Numbered from the stretch's first letter, positions 52,843 through 63,400 are shown. The stretch: DNA of 64,000 nucleotides from Steroidobacter agaridevorans (GCF_009932555.1 NZ_BLJO01000004.1:17052-81051), one strand, 5' to 3'. Translations and numbers: made by a program. The notes: generated from the sequence alone by a model not told the origin.

Positions 52843-54777
52843 GTGCCCCAGCAAATCATCCGTAGCCTGGCGTGCGTGCTCGCATTGAGCCTCGGCTGGC
52901 CGGCGGGCGCGTCGCAATTGGTCAAGACGCTGCCGAGCGAGACGCCGGAGAAGTTCACGCCCAGCCTCGAAGGCTTCGACTACACCAAGCGGGAAGTCAT
53001 GATCCCGATGCGCGATGGCGTGAAGCTCAAGACCTTCATCCTGATTCCCAAGCGCGTCACCAAGGACGCCAAGGCGCCCATCATCATGACGCGCACGCCG
53101 TATAACGCGGGCGGGCGGGTCACGCGCTTCAACAGTCCGCGACTGCTCGCAGCCGTGCCGCAGATGAATGACACGACTGTCGAAGCGGGTTACATCGTCG
53201 TCTACCAGGACGTGCGCGGAAAATTCGGCTCCGAAGGCGATTATGTGATGACGCGTCCGCTGCGCGGACCGGTGAATCCCACCAGAGTCGATCACGCCAC
53301 CGACACCTTCGACACCATCGACTGGCTGGTGAAGAACGTCCCCGAGAGCAACGGCCGCGTCGGCGCGATGGGCGGTTCGTACGAGGGCTACACCACGTTG
53401 ATGGCGACGGTAAATCCGCATCCGGCGTTGAAGGTCGTGGTGCCGTTCGCGCCCATGATCGACGGTTGGATGGGTGATGACTGGTTCCACAACGGTGCGT
53501 TCCGTCAGGGCGCGGCGCTCGAATTCATCTACGGCCAGCAGTCCACGCGCAGCGGTGCGTTCAAATTCTGGTGGGGCGAGTACGACATCTACGACACCTT
53601 CCTGCGCGCCGGTTCGGCCGGTGCGCTCGCGAAATCGCGCGGGTTGGACCAGCTCGGATACTGGCGTGCGATCTCCGAACATCCGAGCTACGACGCATGG
53701 TGGCAGGAGCAGGCGGTCGACAGGCTGCTGGCGCAGCTGCCGATCAAAGTGCCGATGATGATCGTCGGCGGCCTGTTCGATCAGGAAGACATTTACGGCA
53801 GTCCGGCGCTCTACAAGGCGCTCGCGCCGAAAGATCCGACCGGCCAGCTCGTGCATCTCGTGATGGGCCCGTGGAATCACGGCCAGGGCCGTCGCGAAGG
53901 CCGCGCGCTCGGTGCGCTCGAATTCAACGGCGACACCGCCGGCTGGTTTCGCAGCAAGGTGATGCAGCCGTTCCTCGATCATTATCTGAAAGACGCACCG
54001 AAGCCGTCGACGCCGCGGGTGCTGGTGTACGAGACGGGCGCCGACGAATGGCGTCAGTACGATCACTGGCCGCGCTCTTGCGCCGTTGCATGCGTGGAGA
54101 AGTCGCGCTCGATGTATCTACTGTCGGGTGGACGCCTGGGATTCGAAGCGCCGGCCGGCGGCTACGACGAGTATGTTTCCGATCCGGCCAAGCCTGTGCC
54201 GTATCGGCCGCGACCGAACCTGCCGATGAGCGCGCCGGACTCGGGCTGGGGCGAATGGTTGGTCGACGATCAGCGGCATGCGGGCACGCGCACCGACGTG
54301 CTCGTGTATCAAACCGAGCCGTTGACCGAGCCGATGCGTGTCGCCGGTCAGCCGATCGCGCGTTTGTTTGCTTCCACCAGCGGCACCGATTCGGACTGGG
54401 TCGTCAAGATCATCGACGTGTGGCCCGATGAAGTGCCTTCCAAGCCGAGCATGGGTGGCTATCAGCAAATGTTGTCGGCCGATATTTTCCGCGGCCGCTA
54501 TCGCGCGAGTGCTTCGAACCCACAACCGCTGACGGCGAACGAAGCGCTGCACTACGAGATTCCGCTGCCCCAGGTGAATCACACATTCCAGCCCGGTCAT
54601 CGCATCATGGTGCAGATCCAGTCGAGCTGGTTCCCGCTGTACGACCGCAATCCGCAGACCTTCGTGCCGAACATCATGTTCGCGAAGCCGGAGAACTACG
54701 TGAAAGCGACGCAGCGCATCTGGCGGGCGCCGGGCAAGTCGAGTCAGATCGATTTGCCCGTGCTGAGGGCGCGTTGA
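52843..54777 (+). CDS. CocE/NonD family serine hydrolase (alpha-amino acid ester hydrolase/glutaryl-7-ACA acylase-like)
   Basis: The protein has 644 residues starting at GTG with GGGAGAG upstream. A signal peptide is followed by an alpha/beta hydrolase with nucleophile motif GGSYEGY (GxSYxG as in amino acid ester hydrolases), a cap region, the late acid in GGLFDQEDIY and His in GPWNHGQGR, then a C-terminal X-Pro-peptidase-type jelly-roll domain (about 430-640). Such enzymes cleave or transfer acyl groups on beta-lactams, amino acid esters and amides in the periplasm. The natural substrate here is unknown. Confidence 0.9.
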   Translation: MPQQIIRSLACVLALSLGWPAGASQLVKTLPSETPEKFTPSLEGFDYTKREVMIPMRDGVKLKTFILIPKRVTKDAKAPIIMTRTPYNAGGRVTRFNSPRLLAAVPQMNDTTVEAGYIVVYQDVRGKFGSEGDYVMTRPLRGPVNPTRVDHATDTFDTIDWLVKNVPESNGRVGAMGGSYEGYTTLMATVNPHPALKVVVPFAPMIDGWMGDDWFHNGAFRQGAALEFIYGQQSTRSGAFKFWWGEYDIYDTFLRAGSAGALAKSRGLDQLGYWRAISEHPSYDAWWQEQAVDRLLAQLPIKVPMMIVGGLFDQEDIYGSPALYKALAPKDPTGQLVHLVMGPWNHGQGRREGRALGALEFNGDTAGWFRSKVMQPFLDHYLKDAPKPSTPRVLVYETGADEWRQYDHWPRSCAVACVEKSRSMYLLSGGRLGFEAPAGGYDEYVSDPAKPVPYRPRPNLPMSAPDSGWGEWLVDDQRHAGTRTDVLVYQTEPLTEPMRVAGQPIARLFASTSGTDSDWVVKIIDVWPDEVPSKPSMGGYQQMLSADIFRGRYRASASNPQPLTANEALHYEIPLPQVNHTFQPGHRIMVQIQSSWFPLYDRNPQTFVPNIMFAKPENYVKATQRIWRAPGKSSQIDLPVLRAR

Positions 54778-54781
54778 GACG

Positions 54782-55405
54782 TTACGCGAGCTCCTTTATA
54801 TATTTCTCATCTTGAGCGGCCGCGCGTTTGAACGCCGGCCGCTCGGTGCAGCGTGCCAGGTAATCCTGGAACGCCTTGCGAGGCTCGAGAGCCTTCGCCA
54901 TCAAACCCCAGCCGATTTCGGAGCCGACGTAGACATCGGCGGCGCTGAAGCGATCGCCGAGAATGAACCGTCCCGCGGAAACGGCTTTCTCCAGTGCATT
55001 CAGCGTGTCGGCGTAGCTGCCATAGCCCAGCGCGCCCGGGCGGTCCACCGGCGGCCGCTTGAACATGTGATCGACGATCGCCGGCTCGACGCAGCCGGCG
55101 CCGAAAAACAGCCAACGATAGTAAGTGCCGCGCTCGGGTGAATTTGTCGGCGGCGCGAGGTTCGCGGCAGGAAATGCGTCGGCGAGATAGGCGCAGATCG
55201 CGCCGGCCTCGGTTACTACGGTGTCGCCGTGTTTGATGGCCGGAATTTTGCCCATCGGATTCACGGCCAGATATTCCGGCGTCTTGTGCTCGCCCCGATC
55301 GAATCGCAGCAGTTGCGTTTTGTACGGAACGCCCACTTCCTCGAGCATCCAATGCGCGATGCGGCCGCGGCTCTGCGGGTTGTGAAAGAAAGTAATGTCG
55401 GCCAT
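54782..55405 (-). CDS. Glutathione S-transferase family protein
   Basis: The protein has 207 residues starting MADITFFHNPQSRGRI. The N-terminal thioredoxin-fold domain includes the SRGR region (possible catalytic Ser) and the cis-Pro motif GKIPAI, followed by VTEAGAICAYLAD, the glutathione gamma-Glu site. The C-terminal helical domain contains FSAADVYVGSEIGWGL. The ATG at 55405 gives a normal length. It is cytosolic; the electrophile is unknown. It is convergent with the CocE/NonD gene and divergent from the DUF1428 gene. Confidence 0.9.
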   Translation of the reverse strand: MADITFFHNPQSRGRIAHWMLEEVGVPYKTQLLRFDRGEHKTPEYLAVNPMGKIPAIKHGDTVVTEAGAICAYLADAFPAANLAPPTNSPERGTYYRWLFFGAGCVEPAIVDHMFKRPPVDRPGALGYGSYADTLNALEKAVSAGRFILGDRFSAADVYVGSEIGWGLMAKALEPRKAFQDYLARCTERPAFKRAAAQDEKYIKELA

Positions 55406-55514
55406 GGCTGCCCCCTTGTGACGTTGGTCTCGCTGCTCGCGCAGTTTAACGTGCCTGTTGACGACGGAGTTTCGTTGACTCACTTTCCACGGCTGACAAC
55501 AACAGGAGAGTCGC

Positions 55515-55871
55515 ATGCCCCGCTACGCCGATGGATTCGTCATCGTTGTCCCGAAGAAAAATCTGAAGGCCTACGAGGCCATGTCGAAGAAGGCCGGCAA
55601 GATCTGGAAAGAATACGGCGCGCTGGAATATTGCGAGTGTGTCGGCGACGACCTGAAAGTGAAATTCGGTACGCCGTTCCCGAAGCTCTGCAAGCCAAAG
55701 GCGAACGAGGTCGTCGTGTTCTCCTGGATCCTCTACAAGTCGCGCGCCCATCGCGACAAGGTCAATGCGAAGGTGATGAAAGACCCTCGCCTGAACATGG
55801 ACTCCGAGAAGATGCCATTCGATATGAAGCGCATGAGCTACGGCGGCTTCACGGTGTTGGTCGACGTTTGA
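55515..55871 (+). CDS. DUF1428 family protein (YbaA-like)
   Basis: The protein has 118 residues with the full DUF1428 pattern: YADGFVIVVPKKNLKAYEAMSKKAGKIWKEYGAL, FSWILYKSRAHRDKVNAKVMKDPRL and the C-terminal FDMKRMSYGGFTVLVD. The fold is a dimeric alpha/beta barrel (ferredoxin-like). The function is unknown. It has AGGAG upstream and stands alone. Confidence 0.93.
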   Translation: MPRYADGFVIVVPKKNLKAYEAMSKKAGKIWKEYGALEYCECVGDDLKVKFGTPFPKLCKPKANEVVVFSWILYKSRAHRDKVNAKVMKDPRLNMDSEKMPFDMKRMSYGGFTVLVDV

Positions 55872-56069
55872 TTTGGCGGCTACCGGTCGAAGCCGGAGCG
55901 GCGGTGTGCAAGATTTCGGGCAGCTATCGGCCCGATCCTGCAAGTGGCGGGATTCAGGCGATAGACGGACGAATCATACAAACCGGGTTCCGGCTGGCTC
56001 CGCGGCTGCCGCCGATGAGACGGACATGCCGCGGAGTCGAACCTTTGGAGCGCATGGCCAGCGCTCCCA

Positions 56070-56225
56070 TTACTGCAGCTGAGTCACAGTCACGCTGTAA
56101 CCGACGTGTTCCATCGACTGGACACCGAAGGCGCCGAACGTGAGCGACACGGTGACGATGGCGGCCGACAGCAGCATGCAAACGGCGCGCTGGGTGGTCT
56201 GAGTGGTTTTAGTGACGGCGTACAT
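56070..56225 (-). CDS. Small predicted membrane or exported peptide, 51 residues
   Basis: This open frame begins MYAVTKTTQTTQRAV, has one hydrophobic helix (AVCMLLSAAIVTVSLTFGAFG, residues 14-34) and ends GYSVTVTQLQ. The ribosome binding site AGGAGA lies 6 bases upstream of the ATG at 56225, which is a strong signal. It is too short for most automatic gene callers. The helix could be a membrane anchor or a signal peptide whose mature part is only about 15-25 residues. No homologue is recognised. The 270 bp upstream, to the PBP7-type gene, holds no other gene. Confidence 0.65.
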   Translation of the reverse strand: MYAVTKTTQTTQRAVCMLLSAAIVTVSLTFGAFGVQSMEHVGYSVTVTQLQ

Positions 56226-56496
56226 GAGAGTTCTCCTGGTTGGTTTGTTTCTAAACCCGCGTTATTGCGGTGTTCGTAGCTTCTGACGCGAGCTCTTCCC
56301 AAAGGGTTGCAACGGCAGATGCGAAAAATGCGACCTGCCGGCGAACCACAACTGGTTACCGGTGAAAGCGGTGAAACAGGGGAGAAGCGATGCGCCTCGC
56401 GCCCTTATTCGGACGCGAGGGGAGCGAGTACCAGTACAGTTGAGAACGGATCCGGGCCTTACACCGCGGATTCAGTAAAGGCCTTACTTATTATTG

Positions 56497-57348
56497 CTAT
56501 TTGCCGGCGCGAGCCATCTGCGTGCCGACGCCGCCCTCGATCCACTTGCGGACGCGACGGGCGTCGGCGACCCGGGTGAGCTTGCCGAACGAGTTGAGCA
56601 ACACGATCACCGTGGGACGATCCTGAATGTTGGTCCGCATGACCAGGCACTGACCCGCGTCCTGGGTGAAGCCGGTCTTCTGGATGGAAATGTCCCAGTC
56701 GTCCTTGGCAGTGAGCGAGTTGGTATTGCGGAATTGGAGCAATTGACGCCCCACCTTCACGGTCAGCTTTTCGCTGGTCGAGTACTCCTGGATCAACGGC
56801 TCATGGGATGCCGCGACGACCAGCTTGACCAGGTCCGAGGCGGTCGCGACGTTGTTGCTCGACAGGCCGGTGGGATCCGCGAAGCGGGAGCTCTTCATCC
56901 CGAGCTTGCGCGCCTTGGCATTCATGGCCTTCAAGCAGGCGGGGAGGCCGCCGGTGTAAGCGCGGCACACCGCCTGGGCGGCGCGGTTCTCGGATGACAT
57001 CAAGGCCAGATGAAGCAGCTCGCCGCGGGTGAGCTTGGTGCCCACCGCCAGGCGGGAGGCGTTGCCCTTGGTCTTGTCCCGGTCGACCTGCAGAATGGTC
57101 ACCGTTTCGTCCAGCGGCTGCTCGCCTTCGAGCACCACCAGGGCGGTCATCAGCTTGGTGATCGATGCAATCGGCATCACCTTCTGCGCCTGCTTGGAAT
57201 ACAGCACCGTCTCGTCACCCTCGTCCATGATCAGCACGGACGCGGATTTGATCTGCAGCTTGCCGGAGGGGACCGGCTGGGACCAGGAGAGCGGGGCGAA
57301 CAGAAGGGTGGTAGCGGCGAACAGCCAGGGGCGGAAAGTGCTTCGCAT
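56497..57348 (-). CDS. pbpG: D-alanyl-D-alanine endopeptidase, PBP7-like
   Basis: The protein has 283 residues. A signal peptide (PWLFAATTLLFAPLSWS) is followed by the serine beta-lactamase-like peptidase S11 core, with the SxxK nucleophile in ASITKLMTA, the SEN motif in ALMSSENRAA and the KTG motif in QKTGFT. It lacks the C-terminal PBP5 domain, as expected of PBP7. It cleaves D-Ala-mDAP crosslinks in periplasmic peptidoglycan. The ATG at 57348 begins the signal peptide. It is divergent from the MATE gene. Confidence 0.92.
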   Translation of the reverse strand: MRSTFRPWLFAATTLLFAPLSWSQPVPSGKLQIKSASVLIMDEGDETVLYSKQAQKVMPIASITKLMTALVVLEGEQPLDETVTILQVDRDKTKGNASRLAVGTKLTRGELLHLALMSSENRAAQAVCRAYTGGLPACLKAMNAKARKLGMKSSRFADPTGLSSNNVATASDLVKLVVAASHEPLIQEYSTSEKLTVKVGRQLLQFRNTNSLTAKDDWDISIQKTGFTQDAGQCLVMRTNIQDRPTVIVLLNSFGKLTRVADARRVRKWIEGGVGTQMARAGK

Positions 57349-57494
57349 CGCTCTAGATCGTGCCTTTAGTTCATGTTGATTCGATAAGCACAAAGGTAAC
57401 CCATTTGCAGCGCTTGCGAATGTGAGTTTTTCCCTGCTTAAGCCGGTGGTCGCGCGCGGCAAACGGCAACAGGACCGGTACAATCGCGCCCCCC

Positions 57495-58943
57495 ATGTCT
57501 ACATCCACCCCCGAGCAGGAACTCGGGCCCGCGGCCGACGCCTCCGCCGCGGAGCCCAACCTTTCTTTCTGGCAGGTCGTGCGCCTGTCGTTGAAAGGCC
57601 AGCACCTCGATTACACGGCGGTGCCGTTGAATCGTGCCGTGCTGCTGCTGGCCGTGCCCATGGTCCTGGAAATGATCATGGAGTCGCTGTTTGCCGTCGT
57701 CGACGTTTTCTGGGTATCGCGGCTCGGCTCGGATGCCATCGCCGTCGTGGGTCTCACCGAGTCGATCATGACGCTGATCTATGCAGTCGCGATCGGCATA
57801 TCCATTGCCGCCACCGCGATCGTCTCCAGGCGCATCGGCGAGAAAGATCCGGAGCGCGCTGCGCAGGCCGCGGGCCAGATCGTCCTGCTCGGCGTCACGG
57901 TCTCGGCGGCCATCGGCCTGGTGCTGAGCTATTTCGCGTCCGACATTCTCCGCCTCATGGGCGCCAGCGACAGCGTCGTGGCGTTGGGCACCGACTTTGC
58001 CCGCGTCATGCTCGGCTGCAATGTGACCGTGTTCATGATCTTCCTGATCAACGCCATCTTCCGCGGCGCCGGCGATGCGGTGCTGGCCATGCGCACGCTG
58101 TGGCTGGCGAATGCTCTGAATATTGTGCTCGGTCCTTTTTTCATTTTCGGTTGGGGACCGTTTCCCGAGCTGGGTGTCACGGGCGCGGCGGTGGCGACCA
58201 ACATCGGCCGCGGCGTCGGCGTGCTCTATCAGTTGTGGCACCTGGCGGGGTTCCACAGCCGCGTGCAGGTCCGTATGCGGCATTTGAAGCCGGTGTGGCT
58301 CGACCTGCGGGCCATCATGAACACCGCGAGCACGGGCATCGCGCAGTTGTTGATCGGCACCACCAGCTGGGTCGGTCTGTTCAAGATCCTCGCGGCCTTC
58401 GGTAGTGCGGCACTGGCGGGCTATACGATCGCCATGCGCATCGTGATGTTCGCGCTCATGCCGGCCTGGGGCCTGGCGAATGCCGGAGCGACGCTGGTGG
58501 GCCAGAACCTCGGCGCTGGCAAACCGGATCGCGCCGAGCAGGCGATCTGGATCGCGACCCGCTTCAATGTGATTTTTCTGGGCGTCGTCGGCCTGCTGTT
58601 CGTGCTCGGATCCGGCCCGCTGGTTCGGTTGTTTACCGACGATCCGCCGGTGCTCGAGCATGGCATCCGCGCCCTGTGGATCGTCAGCCTGGCGTTCCCA
58701 TTGTATGCAGCCGGCATGTGCCTGGAGGCCGCGTTCAATGGCGCCGGCGACACCTGGACGCCGACGCGCCTGAATTTCTTTTGTTTCTGGCTTGGACAGA
58801 TTCCACTGGCGTGGCTGCTGGCGGATTTCTTCGCCATGGGGCCGCTCGGTGTATTCATTGCGGTGCCCATCGCCTTCTCGGTGCTGGCGCTGTGGAGCCT
58901 GGTGCTGTTCAGGCGGGGACGCTGGAAACAGCAGCAGGTGTGA
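57495..58943 (+). CDS. MATE family multidrug efflux transporter
   Basis: The protein has 482 residues and about 12 membrane helices with the MatE domain repeated. Family features are PMVLEMIMESLFAVVDVFWVSRLGSDAIAVVGL near the N-terminus and GAGDTWTP in the second half. It exports cationic compounds using a Na+ or H+ gradient. It is followed 174 bp later by the RND pair on the same strand, with an inverted repeat in between, so it is probably a separate unit. Confidence 0.9.
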   Translation: MSTSTPEQELGPAADASAAEPNLSFWQVVRLSLKGQHLDYTAVPLNRAVLLLAVPMVLEMIMESLFAVVDVFWVSRLGSDAIAVVGLTESIMTLIYAVAIGISIAATAIVSRRIGEKDPERAAQAAGQIVLLGVTVSAAIGLVLSYFASDILRLMGASDSVVALGTDFARVMLGCNVTVFMIFLINAIFRGAGDAVLAMRTLWLANALNIVLGPFFIFGWGPFPELGVTGAAVATNIGRGVGVLYQLWHLAGFHSRVQVRMRHLKPVWLDLRAIMNTASTGIAQLLIGTTSWVGLFKILAAFGSAALAGYTIAMRIVMFALMPAWGLANAGATLVGQNLGAGKPDRAEQAIWIATRFNVIFLGVVGLLFVLGSGPLVRLFTDDPPVLEHGIRALWIVSLAFPLYAAGMCLEAAFNGAGDTWTPTRLNFFCFWLGQIPLAWLLADFFAMGPLGVFIAVPIAFSVLALWSLVLFRRGRWKQQQV

Positions 58944-59033
58944 TGGGGACTCCGGTCGCAGAAAGAATTTCGCGCCCGCTGTAACCTTTTGCGATTTCGC
59001 CCCGTCCAATCAGGAACCGCGCCGCTGGCCCGC

Positions 59034-59080
59034 CAGGCTTAGGGGTGCAACTTAGGGCGAGGATCGGGGTTCTAAGCCTG
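59034..59080 (+). promoter_or_regulatory. Inverted repeat in the leader of the RND operon
   Basis: CAGGCTTAG (59034-59042) and CTAAGCCTG (59072-59080) are exact complements separated by 29 bases, 50 bp upstream of the adaptor start. It may be a regulator site or a leader stem. No regulator gene is adjacent. Confidence 0.45.
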
Positions 59081-59129
59081 ACTTCGTGCCTCCCAAGGAA
59101 TCCCGGGGACCCCGGTCGTGGAACCAGCA

Positions 59130-60446
59130 ATGAACAGCAGTGCCAATCAGTCGTCGATGCGCTACGAAGCCGGGGCGGCCGTTACCCCGTTCCCGACGCG
59201 TCCGGCGGAATCTCGCCAGATCCATGAAGCGGCGCCTGCTGTGACGGAGGGTGCGGCGGATGAACATCAGGGCGGCGGCTCGTTCACCCGGATCGATCCG
59301 ATGAAGGCGTTGATCGCGGTTGCGGTGATCGCTGCTCTCGGGCTCGGCACATGGGCTCTGACGCGCAATCCGTCGACGCCGGCAGTGGCGGCTCCGGCAG
59401 CCGCTGCGGCTCCGGTCGAGCTTGCGGCGGTGGATATTTCGACTGTCGAATCGCGGGTCATCTCTCGCGCCCTGCCGTTGTCCGGCAGCATCGCGCCGTT
59501 CGTGCAAGCCACGCTGAAATCCAAGGTCGGCGGTGAAGTCGAGCAGTTGAAGCTGCGCGAAGGCCAGGACGTTCGCGAAGGCGATGTGATTGCACGCGTC
59601 GACACTCGCAACCTGCAGGCTCAATACGATCGCGAAGCGGCGGCGGTGGAGAAGGCGCGCGCCGATCTCGATCTCGCGCGCCTCAATCGCGACAAGAATC
59701 GTCAGCTGCTCGAACAGAAGTTCATTTCGCAAAACACCTTCGAGCAGACCGAGAGCGCTTACGCCGGCAGCGTCGCGAGCTTCAAGCTCGCCGAAGCGCA
59801 AGCCCGCGTCGCGCAGATCAATCTCGAGGATGCCGTGATTCGCGCGCCGTTCTCCGGAACGATCGCGAAGCGCCTGGTGCAGCCGGGCGAGAAGGTGTCG
59901 CCCGATTCGGAGATCGTCACGCTGGTCGATCTGAAGCAGATGGTGCTGGAAGCGGCCGTGCCCTCCGCCGAAATTCCGTCGGTGCGCGTCGGTCAGAAAG
60001 TGCGCTTCCGCGTCGGCGGTTTCGGCGACCGTACGTTCGAAGGCGAAGTGCAGCGGATCAATCCGGTGACGGCCGACAACTCGCGCGCCATCATGATCTA
60101 CATCGCCGTGCCGAATTCGGACAGCGCGCTCAAGGGCGGCATGTTCGCGCAAGGCTCGCTGATGTTGAACTCGATGCAGCCGGTGCTCGCGGTATCGCAG
60201 CGTGCGGTGCGCGATGAGGCTGGTGTTTCATATGTTTACGTCCTGCGCGACGAGAAGATCGTGCGCACGCCCGTGAAGGTGGGGCCGCGCAGCGAAGGCG
60301 AAGCGTTCGTCGAAGTTCGCGACGGCCTGAGCGCCGGCGACCGGGTCATCGTCGCCGACATCGGCGATGACAAGGCCGGCGCCGTGGCCCGCGTGCGCAA
60401 GACCGAAACGACCGCTGCTGCCAAGACTGAAATCGCCAGTAACTAA
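59130..60446 (+). CDS. RND efflux periplasmic adaptor (membrane fusion protein)
   Basis: Predicted 438 residues. A polar N-terminus of about 57 residues precedes the membrane helix ALIAVAVIAALGLGTWAL. After it come the adaptor domains: a beta-barrel/lipoyl part (VGGEVEQLKLREGQDVREGDVIARVD), an alpha-hairpin coiled coil (about 160-240) and the returning lipoyl half DAVIRAPFSGTIAKRLVQPGEKV. The long N-terminal extension is unusual; an in-frame ATG at 59301 would remove it but has no ribosome binding site. It is co-transcribed with the pump gene 18 bp downstream. No outer-membrane channel gene follows. Confidence 0.88.
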   Translation: MNSSANQSSMRYEAGAAVTPFPTRPAESRQIHEAAPAVTEGAADEHQGGGSFTRIDPMKALIAVAVIAALGLGTWALTRNPSTPAVAAPAAAAAPVELAAVDISTVESRVISRALPLSGSIAPFVQATLKSKVGGEVEQLKLREGQDVREGDVIARVDTRNLQAQYDREAAAVEKARADLDLARLNRDKNRQLLEQKFISQNTFEQTESAYAGSVASFKLAEAQARVAQINLEDAVIRAPFSGTIAKRLVQPGEKVSPDSEIVTLVDLKQMVLEAAVPSAEIPSVRVGQKVRFRVGGFGDRTFEGEVQRINPVTADNSRAIMIYIAVPNSDSALKGGMFAQGSLMLNSMQPVLAVSQRAVRDEAGVSYVYVLRDEKIVRTPVKVGPRSEGEAFVEVRDGLSAGDRVIVADIGDDKAGAVARVRKTETTAAAKTEIASN

Positions 60447-60464
60447 GCGGGTTGGTCGGCGCAC

Positions 60465-63400
60465 ATGTGGATCACCAAGACCAGCATCAATCAGCCCGTG
60501 TTCGCGACCATGGTCATGCTGGCCCTGGTCGTGCTCGGCGGCTACTCGTACCGTCTGCTGCCGGTCGAGCAGATGCCCGAGATCAACGTCCCCCAGGCGT
60601 ATGTCACGGTCGCCTATCCCGGCGCGTCGCCCGAGGCGATCGAGAACGACGTCATCAAGCCGCTCGAGAGCGTCATCAACAGCGTCGAGGGCGTCAAGAA
60701 CATCTACGGCACGGCGCGCGAAGGCAATGCCTTCCTGATGATCGACTTCCGCATGGAAGTCGACAGCGTCGCGGCAACTCAGGAAGTGCGCGACAAGGTG
60801 GCGCAGATCCGCTCGTCGCTACCACGCGAGGTGCGCGAGCCCACCATTTCGCGGGCCACCAATGACAGCTCCACCGAGCCTGTCGTCAGCCTGGTCGTCT
60901 ATTCCAAGACTCGCAGCCTGCGTGAGGTGTCCACGATCGCGGATCAGCAGATCGTCAAGCGGCTGCAGAACTCGTATGGCGTCGGCAACGTTTCCATCGG
61001 CGGCGCCATCGAGCGCCAGGTGCAGATTTTCCTGCGTCCCGAGCAGTTGCAGAGCTTCCGCGTCGGCGTCGATCAGGTGATCGAAGCGGTGCGCGCCGCG
61101 AATCAGGACCTGCCGGCCGGCATGATTTCCCGGGGCCCGACGGAACAGCTGGTTCGCGTCGAAGGCAAGATGAAGAACCCGCGCGACTTCGAGCGCATCA
61201 TCGTCGCGAACCAGGGTGGCGCGCCGGTGTACCTGCACCAGGTTGCCGACATCGTCGACGGCGAAGCCGAAGAGCAGTCGATCTCGCGCATGAACGGCCT
61301 GCGCTCCGTGTCGTTGGACGTCTATAAGGTCCAGGCGGCCAACATGGTCGAAGTCGGCAAAGGCGTCGACGAAGCGGTTGCCGACCTCACCTCGCGCCTG
61401 CCGCCGGACATCGTCATTCGCACGCTGTGGTCCGACGCCAAGTTCATCGAAGGCTCGCTGGACCGCGTCAAGGAAACCATCATCGAGGGCGCGCTGCTCA
61501 CGATCCTGATCGTGTTCCTGTTCCTGCACTCGTGGCGCTCCACGGTGATCACCGGCCTGACGCTGCCGATTTCCGTGATCGCGAGTTTCACGGCGCTGCA
61601 TGCGTTCGGCTTCACGCTCAACTTCATGACCTTGATGGCGCTGTCGCTGTGCATCGGTCTGCTGATCGACGACGCCATCGTGGTGCGCGAAAACATCGTC
61701 CGTCACGCCGATATGGGCAAGAGCCATCGCGCGGCCGCGCTCGAAGGCACCAGCGAAATCGGCCTGGCCGTCATGGCGACGACTTTCGCCATCCTCGCCG
61801 TGTTCATTCCGGTCGCGTTCATGAGCGGCGTCATCGGCAAGTTCTTCCTGCCGTTCGGCATTACCGTCGCGGTGGCGGTGATGGTGTCGTTGTTCGTGAG
61901 CTTCACGCTCGATCCCATGCTGTCCTCGGTGTGGCCGGATCCGAGCCAAGGCCGTTTCCGCCGCGTGCCCTGGCTGGGCAAGGTGATGGAGCGTGTCGAA
62001 TCGGTCATCGAATACGCGCATCGGGTCTATGACAGGTTGCTGCGCTGGGCGTTGAGCGGCCGACGTTACGGTATTACGCGCCGCGTGAGCCTCAGCCCGC
62101 GCTCGTTGCTGTTGTTGATCGCTGCGTTCTCGTTCTTCGGCAGCTTCTTGCTGGTGCCGAAGGTCGGCACCGAGTTCGTGCCGCAGCAGGACGAGGGCAT
62201 CATGTTCATGCGCATGAACACGCCCATCGGCTCGAGCCTCGAATACACCGACGCGAAGATTCGCGACGCCGAGGACGCCATTCGCGAGATCGACGGCGTC
62301 GACAGCATCCTCACGACAGTCGGCACCGACGAAGGCCGCAACTATGCGCGCGTGCGCATTTTGCTGAAGGACAAGACGCTGTTCGATCGTCCGCCGCAGA
62401 AGCAGATCGAAGAGCAGATCCGCAATCGACTCTCGAACATGGCCGGCTTGAGCCTGACGGTGCAGGGTCAGAACCAGCCCGTGGTGATCTCGATCCTCGG
62501 TCCCGAGAATGAGAAGTTGACCGAGCTGTCGCAAGAGCTGATGAAGCGGCTGTCGACGATTCCCGGCATCGCCGACCTGGAGAGCAGCGAGCGCGGCGCC
62601 AATCCGACCGTTGCCGTGCGCATCAAGAATGAGCTGGCCAGCGATCTCGGCCTGACGACCGCGAGCATCGGCAATGCGCTGCGTCCGTTGATCGCGGGCG
62701 ATCAGATCAGCACCTGGCTGGGACCGGACGGCCAGGACTACGACGTGATCGTGCAGTTGCCCAAGCAGCGCCGCGAAATCGTTTCGGACCTGGGCGATCT
62801 GTATGTGAGCAGCACGCGCACCGACGCGAACGGCAATCCGATGCTGGTGCCGATCCGTCAGATCGCGGACTTCGTCGAGACGACCAGTCCGCAGCAGATC
62901 AAGCGGCTCAACCTGCAACGGCGCATCACGATCTACGGTAACGCGCAGGGCCGGCCGTCGGGCGACGTGGGCACCGATGCTGAAAAGATCGTCAAGGCCA
63001 TGCAGCTGCCGCCGGGCTACCGCTTCGACGTGAGCGGCGCTCAGCAGGAAATGAATGAGACTTCCGCTGCAGCGGCTGCCGCGCTCGGCCTCGCGGTCAT
63101 CTTCATCTACCTGGTGCTGGCATCGCAGTTCGGCAGCTTCCTGCAACCGGTGGCGATCATGGCGTCGCTGCCGCTGTCGCTGATCGGCGTGCTGCTGGCG
63201 CTGCTGTTCACGGGCACGACGCTCAACATCTTTTCCATCATCGGCTTCATCATGTTGATGGGCCTGGTGACCAAGAACGCGATTCTGCTGGTGGACTTCA
63301 CCAATCAGGCCATTCGCAACGGCGTGCCGCTGCGCGAAGCCATCTTCGAAGCAGGCCAGGTGCGTTTGCGTCCGATCTTGATGACGACGCTGGCGATGAT

